Assembly (NCBI RefSeq): GCF_003097135.1 | Contig: NZ_QEQL01000002.1 | Span: 558,001-622,000, forward strand | Length of the DNA: 64,000 bases | Direction: 5' to 3' | DNA from: Pseudomonas sp. URIL14HWK12:I12 | GTDB taxonomy: Bacteria; Pseudomonadota; Gammaproteobacteria; Pseudomonadales; Pseudomonadaceae | Shown: in pieces, positions 37,626 through 45,019 of the stretch | How positions within the stretch are numbered: position 1 is the first letter of the stretch | Layout: every line of letters starts with the position of its first letter | Translations under genes and position numbers: made by a program | Notes under the pieces: model-generated | What the model was told of the DNA's origin: nothing | The model's input: the letters and a program-made list of their open reading frames with translations, nothing else | Databases searched by the model: none

Positions 37626-38143
37626 GGTGAGGGTCCGATCATGGCGCGCATCTGCGCAACGTAGCCAGGAATGTCTTCGGCGAGCTGGCTGTTGTGCAGC
37701 GTGAGGTCCGGGGACGGCGGCGGGCTGTAAGGGATGTCTACCCCCACCACGTGCGCCCGTTCGCCGCGCAGGGCGCTTTGGTAGAGCTGTTTGTCGTCTC
37801 GGTCGATGAGAGTGGCTAACGGCACGTCGACGAACACCTCGCGATAGGCCGAGAAACGCTCGCGGTTCTGCTCACTGACATCCTCGAATACCGACAGGAT
37901 GCAGCACACCACGTCGATCCCTTGGCCGTCTAGCCAGCCGCACAGCGCCTGGATCCGCTCGGCATTCACACGGCGGCCTGCCAGGGTGTAGGCATCGGCT
38001 CGCTGGTCGTGGCGAAACAGGGCGCGGATCTCGTCACCGTCGACGAACACCGTTTGCGGGCGCTCGGCCTTGAGGCTGGCATACAGCGCACGGCCCAAGG
38101 TGGTTTTACCCGCCCCGGAGAGGCCCACCAACCAGATCACCAT
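37616..38143 (-). CDS. CysC-like kinase, probable cytidine-diphosphoramidate kinase (Cj1415-like)
   Basis: Protein of 175 residues. The start MVIWLVGLSGAGKTTLGRAL contains the P-loop, and VFVDGDEIRALFRHD is the adenylylsulfate-kinase signature. True APS kinase works with ATP sulfurylase (CysD/CysN), which is not here. C. jejuni Cj1415 is a CysC homologue that phosphorylates the 3'-hydroxyl of cytidine diphosphoramidate. The ATG at 38143 lies 4 bases after the TagF-like gene; a longer open frame upstream overlaps that gene and is not coding. The phosphoramidate role is inferred from the three companion genes. Confidence 0.85.
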   Translation of the reverse strand: MVIWLVGLSGAGKTTLGRALYASLKAERPQTVFVDGDEIRALFRHDQRADAYTLAGRRVNAERIQALCGWLDGQGIDVVCCILSVFEDVSEQNRERFSAYREVFVDVPLATLIDRDDKQLYQSALRGERAHVVGVDIPYSPPPSPDLTLHNSQLAEDIPGYVAQMRAMIGPSPCL

Positions 38144-38147
38144 GGCG

Positions 38148-39212
38148 CTATCCTTGTTGGAGCAGGGTTTCGAGATTGCACAACGCCATTGCTGCCATTT
38201 CTGCTGAAAACCCGTAGCTGTTGACGAAGTACTTGTGCCGCAGCCGTTGCCTGATGCCAGCCTGCTCAGCCCACAGGGCATCGTCGGCGAGCAGCGTTGG
38301 CAATGCCCAACGGCAGTCTTCGTCAAGGTTGACGATATCGTGGCGCAGCAGCACATCCGGAGAACTATCACCGGTCAACGCATCCTCCGCCGCAGCGGGT
38401 ACGTTCAGCAATAGCAGGGGCTTGTCCAGGTACAGCGCGCCGAAGGGCGTGCCGCCGTAGTCGCCGACCACGAAGTCTGCGCAGCGAAACAATGCAAGGT
38501 TGTCGTAGACGGTCGTGATCACTGCCGTAAAGGGATACTGGCCAAGCACTTCCAGTACCTGCGGCTCGGCTTCGTGGGAGAGGGGGTGCGTCTTGACGAT
38601 GACGTTATAGTCATCACACAGCGCTGCCATGGCATCGGCAAAACGGGTTACCGAGGACAATTCCATCCACGTTGGGAGCCATAGCACGGTCTTTTTTTCA
38701 GGGGCCAGCACGCCTTCCAGGCCCGGGGGGCAGCTGCCGAGCAACTCTGGCTGGCGGAAATAGGCGTCGTAGCGCGGGTAGCCCATCTGGAAGGTCACTG
38801 CATCACTGCACTGTTTCATGCGCTCGGCCTGCCAGGGGCCAAAGCACAGGATCAGGTCGTAATGGCGGTTCCAGTCGGCGAAATTGTGCTTTGCCTTGCC
38901 CAACGCGTACATGAAGCGCACGCGGCGGTGGCCCAGAACGTGAATGATGGGCTGGTCAAGGTGGTCGAACATGCTGAGGTTGGAGACCACGATGTCGTAG
39001 GTGTGGCCCGCTTCGATGACCGTTTCGCTTTCAACGCAGCGGTAGCCGGCTTCGGTAGCCAGGGTCAGGGTTTCGAGCCGCTCGTGGTCGGTGCCGTGCA
39101 GGATGATATCGAACGCATCGGCACCGAGCAGCCGCCACACGGGTTGGTAATGGTTGAACAGCTCGGCGGCGTGGAGGAAGAAGCCGATGGGGGCGTAGAG
39201 AGGGCTCGTCAT
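38148..39212 (-). CDS. CDP-glycerol glycerophosphotransferase (TagF)-like transferase
   Basis: Protein of 354 residues resembling the glycerophosphotransferase family. The signature blocks are KTVLWLPTWMEL, NVIVKTHPLSHE and ADFVVGDYGGTPFGALYLDK. TagF enzymes use CDP-linked donors to add glycerol phosphate to a polymer. No CDP-glycerol synthesis gene lies here. A CDP-linked phosphoramidate donor is predicted from the neighbouring genes, so this is my best candidate for the phosphoramidate transferase. There is no signal peptide; it would act at the cytoplasmic side. Transfer of an ordinary polyol phosphate remains possible. Confidence 0.75.
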   Translation of the reverse strand: MTSPLYAPIGFFLHAAELFNHYQPVWRLLGADAFDIILHGTDHERLETLTLATEAGYRCVESETVIEAGHTYDIVVSNLSMFDHLDQPIIHVLGHRRVRFMYALGKAKHNFADWNRHYDLILCFGPWQAERMKQCSDAVTFQMGYPRYDAYFRQPELLGSCPPGLEGVLAPEKKTVLWLPTWMELSSVTRFADAMAALCDDYNVIVKTHPLSHEAEPQVLEVLGQYPFTAVITTVYDNLALFRCADFVVGDYGGTPFGALYLDKPLLLLNVPAAAEDALTGDSSPDVLLRHDIVNLDEDCRWALPTLLADDALWAEQAGIRQRLRHKYFVNSYGFSAEMAAMALCNLETLLQQG

Positions 39213-39258
39213 CCTTGGAGGTCTCCGGCTGGTGAGTCAGAGAGGGGCGGGTGAGCAC

Positions 39259-39690
39259 TCATCGGCTACTGCCGATGGGCTGTCCCTGCTCAGCTATCTG
39301 CAAGAAGGTAGCGTAGTCCCGCACATAATCGGACTCATCATAAAGATTGTCTGCAAGGACCATCAGCACGCAGTCTGGTGAGAAGTCGTACATTTCTCTC
39401 CATACAAACGACTCTATCAATAACCCCTGCTGGGGGTGATCAAGGCGGATGTCGATTTTTTCCTTGCCGTCGTCAAGCAAGAAACGGCAGGAACCACGGA
39501 CGGCGATTGCAACCTGCTTAAGTGACCTGTGTGCATGGAACCCACGCCGTACCCCTTCGCCGGTATCAAAAAGGTAATAAACCCGTTTGATGGTGAATGG
39601 AATGTTCTTTTCTTCCTCCAGTGCTATCAGGGAGCCACGCTCATCGCCATGAGCTTGTAGTTGAAGGAACTGGATTTTCAAGGTGGGCAC
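39259..39690 (-). CDS. FdtA/QdtA-like sugar 3,4-ketoisomerase (WxcM-like cupin)
   Basis: Protein of 143 residues, typical of the family. The cupin motifs are VRRGFHAHRSLKQVAIAVRG and VWREMYDFSPDCVLMVLAD; the paired His in GFHAH are the catalytic residues. These enzymes convert dTDP-4-keto-6-deoxyglucose to a 3-keto isomer, the first committed step to 3-amino-3,6-dideoxyhexoses (Fuc3N or Qui3N). The next enzymes needed, a DegT aminotransferase (48533) and an N-formyltransferase (62953), lie in the opposite O-antigen cluster. It is in the leftward operon between the PhyH and TagF-like genes. Confidence 0.88.
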   Translation of the reverse strand: MPTLKIQFLQLQAHGDERGSLIALEEEKNIPFTIKRVYYLFDTGEGVRRGFHAHRSLKQVAIAVRGSCRFLLDDGKEKIDIRLDHPQQGLLIESFVWREMYDFSPDCVLMVLADNLYDESDYVRDYATFLQIAEQGQPIGSSR

Positions 39691-39717
39691 TCTCTCATCT
39701 ATACGCGATACTGGGCG

Positions 39718-40650
39718 TCATTTTTCGGAATTGATGATATTACCGCGAATACGGGCAATACCCTTATCGTTAAGGTCGCGCCGTGTAACCTGCGGTTCAA
39801 GCTGACCTCGCAGCGTACGATTTACGCCATCAATGGCGCTCGTGCCTCGATGATTTTTTGATCGCCCCAACAGATAGCGGAGTGATAGCCTGAACTGCTC
39901 AGACTCATGCGTTACAGGGCGCGTGCCGTGTAGTGTGCAGTTATGCCACAGTCCGACATAACCCGGCCCGCCCAGTAGCTTTTGATCTTCGCACTGCATT
40001 TGGTTGCCGTGGTCATCGGTATAGCGCCAGCGGCCATGCCCGACGGCTTCCAGTCGGTGCGGGAACAATGTTGCGCCAAATCGGTGCGAGCCTGGTATCA
40101 GGTGCAAGGGCGAATCGTGCTCACCGACCTCATGCAGGTACACATAGAGCGTCAGGAAGGTCGACGGGTCTTGTTCGACACGGCCCTGGGGCCAATCGAT
40201 GATGTCCTGGTGAAAGTCGATGCCGCGAAAGTAAGTGATATCGCGAAACGGCTTTTTTATATAGGGCCCGAGGTTCGCCACATTCACATCGCGAATACGT
40301 TCACGCACCCAGCCAGGTAGCCAAGCGTCGGGCACGCCGCACACCGCCTTTTTGATGATGATGTCGTAGTCTTCACCAAGCAGCTCCTGCAAGGGTGTTT
40401 GGAGGCGCGGGTCCTGTTCGATGAAGCGTAGTTGATCTTCGAACGCATTGAGGAAGTTGAAGGCCGGGGTGGGGTTGGCGTTGAAGTGGTTCTCTTGAGC
40501 CAGATACTCCGCTTCGCTCATGAACAGGCTGGCATCGAAGGCGCGGGCTGCAACCATGTCACGGTACAGCGCCTTTACCGGTTCGGGTTCGAGGATCTCG
40601 CCGAACAGATGGGCGCCGTGCTCGATCAGGTTGTTGATGCAGCTTTGCAT
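39718..40650 (-). CDS. Phytanoyl-CoA dioxygenase (PhyH) family protein
   Basis: Protein of 310 residues. The ATG at 40650 gives MQSCINNLIEHGAHLF; an 83-codon open extension upstream is low-complexity and overlaps the GT61 gene. Iron ligands are visible: the H-x-D pair in GIDFHQDIID and the distal His in HNCTLHGTRP. The family hydroxylates substrates with Fe(II) and 2-oxoglutarate. In glycan clusters such enzymes can hydroxylate a sugar, lipid or amino-acid substituent. The substrate here is unknown. It lies 83 bases after the GT61 gene. Confidence 0.85.
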   Translation of the reverse strand: MQSCINNLIEHGAHLFGEILEPEPVKALYRDMVAARAFDASLFMSEAEYLAQENHFNANPTPAFNFLNAFEDQLRFIEQDPRLQTPLQELLGEDYDIIIKKAVCGVPDAWLPGWVRERIRDVNVANLGPYIKKPFRDITYFRGIDFHQDIIDWPQGRVEQDPSTFLTLYVYLHEVGEHDSPLHLIPGSHRFGATLFPHRLEAVGHGRWRYTDDHGNQMQCEDQKLLGGPGYVGLWHNCTLHGTRPVTHESEQFRLSLRYLLGRSKNHRGTSAIDGVNRTLRGQLEPQVTRRDLNDKGIARIRGNIINSEK

Positions 40651-40733
40651 GAGAGGCCAGCCTCGGTTGTAGGGGGTGCTGTGATGGATATCGGCCGATG
40701 CGGGGTGAGGATTAGCCGCCAGTGCATTCGGCT

Positions 40734-42302
40734 TCAGGCATTGCCTTCGATGCCGACATGGCGGTGAAGCCAGGCGCGCACGTGCGTGATATCCAATTGG
40801 TAGCTCTTGTAGTAAAGCTCGCGCGAGTCCTGCGCGCCGGTGGGGAAGGTGATGAACTCCATATCTACGCCCACCATGCTGGCCAGGTTCGAAAAGCACG
40901 ACAATTGCCCGTACTCCTCGGCCATCCAGCAGAGTGCCTTGGCACCGGGGGCTGCGAACAGCAGATTGGTCCAGGCCGCGCCTGTGGGGCCTGCGATCAT
41001 TTCGGCATGGGCGAGGGTGGCGATCTGCTCCGTGAAGTCGAGGTCTTCAAGGTACACCGGCACGAAGCCTGCCTCCTGTAGCAAGGCTATGACTTCGTCC
41101 TGGTTGTAGCGTCGTAGAAAGCCCTTGCGGGCAAGGAAAACGCGCCGGGGTGTTGGCGCGCGGGTACCTGGCCCGAGCAGCGACAAGCCTCGCTCACGCA
41201 GGTACGCCACCGACTCGGGCCGGGCGAAATTGCTGGCTGTGGTATTGCTGACGCTGTTCTTGAAGTTGGGAATCATGTTGTTGGGGGCAGTGATCAGCAG
41301 CAGATCACGGACTTCGTAGCGCGAGAGGGTATCCAGAAAGACGACCGGCCGGCCGATGTCCAGGGTGTCGAACAGTGCTTTGATCGAAGGGATTTTCTCG
41401 CAGTGCCTGGAAATCAATATCGGGTAGTCATCGTAGTGCGCTGGCAGCTCGGCGATGAACTGCAGCTGCGAAAGAATTTCCAGCACCCAATGGTAATAGT
41501 TGGTCTCGCTGCAGCCGTTGATCAGCACGCCCTTTTCAAGCAGTTCCGGCTCACTGCTACGCACCAGCGCGAGGGTTTCGCCATGGTAGTGCAGGTGCGC
41601 CACGCTGTAGTCTGCATTGCGGGGAGTGGTTGTGGTCACGCGCTCTACGATGACTCGCCCATCACGCAGCTCTACCGAGCGCGACACAGTGCCAACGCGC
41701 CCGTCGACGAAGCGGTGAAGCTCCACCGCCGGAAGCGTTACGGGTGTAGGGATCGGGGGCTGGCCGACCAACGTCGGGCCCTGGACGGTCGTCTCGAGCG
41801 CGCCCCTGAAGGTGTGGGCGTGAAACTCCGATGTCTGATCCAGCCATTGCAGCTTGCGCCGCTTGATCGGCTGCGCAGAGCGCTGCCAGCCTTTATAGGT
41901 GAACCAGAACACCAAGGCTGACAGCGGCCCTTCGGCCCGGCAGATGAGCTCGTTGGCCTGGTGCCACAACGTGCTCATCAAGCGCTGCCTGAGGTTGAAC
42001 TCCGGCTGCACCTGGGCGTTGAATATCTCGATGGATTTCTCCGGGATACCCAATGAAATCAATTGCGGATGGATTTCGCGAAAGTAGTCGCTGGCGATGA
42101 TGATCTTGTCGTAGCCCAACGTTGCCAGTTGGTGAGGCCCGTGAATAGGCTTGCCGAATAGCGTCTCTTGCTGGCGCGCCTGGTTATTGTCGATGAAACC
42201 CAGTACCTGGTAACGGCTGCGGTTGCGCTTGTAGAAGTTTGCCCCCCCCGAGCCCGCGCCGAAAACAAGAATTCGGTCTTTTTTTGGAAACCCACCCAGC
42301 AT
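40734..42302 (-). CDS. GT61-family glycosyltransferase with N-terminal Rossmann-like domain
   Basis: Protein of 522 residues. Residues 1-115 form a nucleotide-binding-like unit (RILVFGAGSGGANFYKRN, VLGFIDNN, YDKIIIASDYF), similar to the Rossmann part of WbpM/CapD-type proteins. Residues from about 190 match the DUF563/GT61 capsule glycosyltransferase type (LINGCSETNYYHWVLEIL; LLFAAPGAKALCWM). It is the first gene of the leftward operon, divergent from ihfB with 255 bases between. It probably adds a sugar that later receives the modifications made by the operon. Confidence 0.8.
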   Translation of the reverse strand: MLGGFPKKDRILVFGAGSGGANFYKRNRSRYQVLGFIDNNQARQQETLFGKPIHGPHQLATLGYDKIIIASDYFREIHPQLISLGIPEKSIEIFNAQVQPEFNLRQRLMSTLWHQANELICRAEGPLSALVFWFTYKGWQRSAQPIKRRKLQWLDQTSEFHAHTFRGALETTVQGPTLVGQPPIPTPVTLPAVELHRFVDGRVGTVSRSVELRDGRVIVERVTTTTPRNADYSVAHLHYHGETLALVRSSEPELLEKGVLINGCSETNYYHWVLEILSQLQFIAELPAHYDDYPILISRHCEKIPSIKALFDTLDIGRPVVFLDTLSRYEVRDLLLITAPNNMIPNFKNSVSNTTASNFARPESVAYLRERGLSLLGPGTRAPTPRRVFLARKGFLRRYNQDEVIALLQEAGFVPVYLEDLDFTEQIATLAHAEMIAGPTGAAWTNLLFAAPGAKALCWMAEEYGQLSCFSNLASMVGVDMEFITFPTGAQDSRELYYKSYQLDITHVRAWLHRHVGIEGNA

Positions 42303-42557
42303 GTTTCACCCTAGCCCCAACCCACCGACCCCACGCCGGCTCTGTTGCTAGTGTGCGGTGGTTCCCGAAAGTGTCAATCCCGGCCGAGCTGGGTATTTTT
42401 TAGCCTTGCGATGAAATTCAAGCCCGGCCCCAACCCAGCGCTAGCCGTATCGGTTACGCGGATCCGGCAAAAAGTCAATCCCGGGCTGTTCAAAAAGCGA
42501 TCACCGTGCTACAACCTTTCTGGCGGTGCCTAGCTTCTTGATAAAGAAGGGAAAACC
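42303..42557. promoter_or_regulatory. Divergent intergenic region between the leftward operon and ihfB
   Basis: This 255-base gap must hold promoters for both directions. It contains two copies of GTCAATCCCGG (near 42373 and 42474) and two of CCCCAACCCA (near 42316 and 42430), arranged as an interleaved imperfect direct repeat about 100 bases apart. No clear promoter boxes were assigned. Confidence 0.35.
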
Positions 42558-42854
42558 ATGACGAAGTCGGAACTGATCGAACGTATCGTTACCCACCAGG
42601 GTCTACTCTCCTCAAAGGACGTGGAGCTGGCTATCAAGACCATGCTCGAGCAGATGTCTCAGTCGCTGGCAACGGGCGAACGCATCGAAATTCGTGGCTT
42701 TGGCAGTTTCTCTTTGCACTACCGGTCGCCTCGTGTGGGGCGTAACCCGAAAACCGGCCAGGCCGTAACACTCGATGGCAAGTTCGTGCCGCATTTCAAG
42801 CCGGGTAAGGAATTGCGCGATCGCGTCAATGAAGAAGGCGAAAGCCCTGTCTGA
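42558..42854 (+). CDS. ihfB: Integration host factor subunit beta
   Basis: HU/IHF family protein of 98 residues. The start [21 protein letters not shown] and the DNA-binding arm [16 protein letters not shown], with the intercalating Pro, are diagnostic. It pairs with IhfA to bend DNA in recombination and transcription. AAGAAGGG lies upstream. In most Pseudomonas it follows rpsA directly; here a 10-kb leftward cluster separates them. Confidence 0.97.
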   Translation: MTKSELIERIVTHQGLLSSKDVELAIKTMLEQMSQSLATGERIEIRGFGSFSLHYRSPRVGRNPKTGQAVTLDGKFVPHFKPGKELRDRVNEEGESPV

Positions 42855-42882
42855 GGCGGCAACAGTCAGAGAGGAGACTTAT

Positions 42883-43155
42883 GTGAATCATTTCAAGCGC
42901 CTTTTGGGCATTACCCTCGGCCTGCTAGCCGCTGCTGCATGCTTGCTGTTCGTGCTCGAGAATCAGCAAAGTGTCGAAGTATCTTTCCTAGGCTTTTCGA
43001 CGCCTCAATGGCCGGTTTCTGTCGTCGTCATCCTGGCGTTTCTTCTGGGCATGGTCGTGGGCCCTGTGATCGGCTGGCTCATTGCCGCGCGCGGGCGCCG
43101 CAGGGTACGGCGCGCTGCCTTGGCTCAGCGGGCGGTTCAGGCGCCGCCTGCCTGA
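42883..43155 (+). CDS. LapA-family (DUF1049) inner-membrane protein
   Basis: Protein of 90 residues with two hydrophobic segments (LLGITLGLLAAAACLLFV and VSVVVILAFLLGMVVGPVI) and a basic tail (ARGRRRVRRAALAQ). The GTG at 42883 is used because GAGGAGA lies upstream; the ATG two bases before it is in another frame and stops at once. DUF1049 proteins of this size follow ihfB in many gamma-proteobacteria and take part in LPS assembly. It is co-directional with ihfB, 28 bases away. Confidence 0.9.
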   Translation: MNHFKRLLGITLGLLAAAACLLFVLENQQSVEVSFLGFSTPQWPVSVVVILAFLLGMVVGPVIGWLIAARGRRRVRRAALAQRAVQAPPA

Positions 43156-43159
43156 CCCA

Positions 43160-43444
43160 TCACTGCGTACACATCACCACCATCGTCCGGGTTGTCAGGC
43201 CTGCGGGGTTGAAACCCAGAAGGCCGCTGTCTTCGTCCTCGCCATGCTGGCTGGAACGCGCAATCACTCGATACCCTGCATTACCACAGGCAACGGCGGC
43301 GCTTGTATAGCAGCGGTCCCAAGACGAGCTGAGGCCCGAACAGCTGATGTGCACACCTTTGTGGCCGCGGTGGACAGTTGTTTCGGAAGTGGCCGCACAT
43401 CCAGCGACCGTGGTCAGGCACAACATGAGCCAAACGTGTTTCAT
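43160..43444 (-). CDS. Small lipoprotein
   Basis: Protein of 94 residues. The start MKHVWLMLCLTTVAGCAATS is a lipoprotein signal with the lipobox V-A-G-C at residue 16. The mature part has four further Cys (ISCSG, DRCYT, AVACGN, VVMCTQ), enough for two disulfides. No known domain. It is convergent with the LapA-family gene, whose stop is 5 bases away. The outer-membrane lipoprotein call is confident; the function is unknown. Confidence 0.8.
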   Translation of the reverse strand: MKHVWLMLCLTTVAGCAATSETTVHRGHKGVHISCSGLSSSWDRCYTSAAVACGNAGYRVIARSSQHGEDEDSGLLGFNPAGLTTRTMVVMCTQ

Positions 43445-43624
43445 TCAATACCTTCTTGTAACCTGCGATGGACCCTGGGGCGTTATGCCAGCATTGTGAA
43501 GCTACCGCTTTACGACAGCAGAAAGACGACGATGACTGCAACGCAGAGGTTTCAGAGTCTTGCCGATAGAACCTATGAGGGAATTGCGCCCCAATAGCGC
43601 CCCCCGCATTAGAGTGTATTGGCT

Positions 43625-45019
43625 ATGCAACATCCTCGTATTACCCACCACGGTGGGCACCTGGGCGTCACCGGCTCCTGCCATCAGCTTCATCTGGCTG
43701 AGGGGCGCAGCCTGTTGATCGACTGCGGTGCATATCAAGGCGTTGAGCAACCCAGCGATAATGCTTTAGGTTTTGATGCTCGGCAGGTGGCGGCTTTGGT
43801 CGTCACCCACGTCCACCTCGATCATATTGGCCGCATACCTCAGTTGCTCGCGGAAGGGTTCAGCGGGCCTATCCTATGCAGTGAGCCCTCGGCAGTGCTG
43901 CTGCCGCTGATGCTGGAGGATGCGTGGAAGCTTGAATATGGTAGCGATCCGCAAAGAATGAAGCGGTTTCTCGCGTTGCTGAGTGAGCGGATCGTGCCGT
44001 TGCGTTTCGGCGAGTACCACGAGGTACGCAACGGTCAAAGAGGATTGGTGCGGTTGAAACTGGAGCGTGCCGGGCATCTACTGGGTTCAGCATGGGTTGA
44101 GTGCGAATTGAGCGATGGCGCGACCGATACTAGTTGGCGGGTAGTATTTTCGGGTGACTTGGGGGCCGGCAATTCCCCCCTGTCATGGCCCCTCACGCCA
44201 CCGGGCCCCGCTCACACGCTGGTGCTTGAAAGCACCTATGGAGACCGGTTGCACACAAGCCCGGCAGGCCGCGTGGCCCAGCTGGAGAAGGTGATCGATC
44301 AGGCCTTGTCTGACCAGGGCACATTATTGATTCCCGCGTTCAGCCTTGGGCGCGCCCAGGAGCTGCTATTGGAGTTGGCGCAGATACTGGAGCACAAGCG
44401 ACTGGGCTACGAGCCTGGCTGCGGCCAGCAACCGCTGAACTGGCCTCAGCTGCCTGTGATACTAGACTCGCCCCTGGCCAGCCGCATTACTCAGGCTTAT
44501 AGGAATCTACATACGTACTGGCCGAGCCAAGCGGCGGATGGCCAAGCGCTATCTTTCCCACAACTGCTGACCATCGACAACCATGAGCAGCATGTGCATG
44601 TCGTCAACTATCTGGCCAGCACAGTACGCCCGGCCATCGTTATTGCAGGTAACGGGATGTGCAGTGGTGGGCGGATTGTTAATTACCTTAAGCGCATGTT
44701 GCCCGACCCGCGTCATAACCTGCTGTTCACAGGGTATCAGGCCCGAGGCACTCCTGGGGCCGTGCTAAAAGCTGCGCAGGGCGCAGAAGGGTTTGTCAAA
44801 GTTGATTTGGACGGAGAGGCCTATACGCTACGCGCGCGGCTGCACAGCCTCGAGGGGTATTCGGCGCATGCCGATCAGGCAGGGTTGGTTGCCTTTGCTG
44901 AAGCGATCGGGCCCTCATTGAAGCAAGTGAGGCTAGTGCATGGTGAGCCCGGCGCCAAAGCTGCGCTGCAGCGCCGCCTGCGCGAGGTGTTCGGCGATCA
45001 GGTGAGTGTGGAGTGTTGA
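43625..45019 (+). CDS. Metallo-beta-lactamase/beta-CASP RNase-like protein
   Basis: Protein of 464 residues. The metal site VTHVHLDHIGR (HxHxDH) is intact, and the beta-CASP blocks are present: SGDLGAGNSPLSWP, LESTYGDRLH, IPAFSLGRAQELL and SLEGYSAHADQAGL. The family (YsxA/CPSF73-like) cleaves RNA as endo- or exonuclease. The ATG at 43625 follows a TTG two codons upstream that is not needed. It lies between ihfB/lapA and the O-antigen genes, where P. aeruginosa has wzz; no wzz gene is seen here. Confidence 0.9.
   Translation: MQHPRITHHGGHLGVTGSCHQLHLAEGRSLLIDCGAYQGVEQPSDNALGFDARQVAALVVTHVHLDHIGRIPQLLAEGFSGPILCSEPSAVLLPLMLEDAWKLEYGSDPQRMKRFLALLSERIVPLRFGEYHEVRNGQRGLVRLKLERAGHLLGSAWVECELSDGATDTSWRVVFSGDLGAGNSPLSWPLTPPGPAHTLVLESTYGDRLHTSPAGRVAQLEKVIDQALSDQGTLLIPAFSLGRAQELLLELAQILEHKRLGYEPGCGQQPLNWPQLPVILDSPLASRITQAYRNLHTYWPSQAADGQALSFPQLLTIDNHEQHVHVVNYLASTVRPAIVIAGNGMCSGGRIVNYLKRMLPDPRHNLLFTGYQARGTPGAVLKAAQGAEGFVKVDLDGEAYTLRARLHSLEGYSAHADQAGLVAFAEAIGPSLKQVRLVHGEPGAKAALQRRLREVFGDQVSVEC

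Noticed and set aside
37616..38143. Sulfate-assimilation APS kinase
   Set aside because: No cysD, cysN or cysH gene is nearby, and the three neighbouring genes point to the CDP-amidate kinase role.
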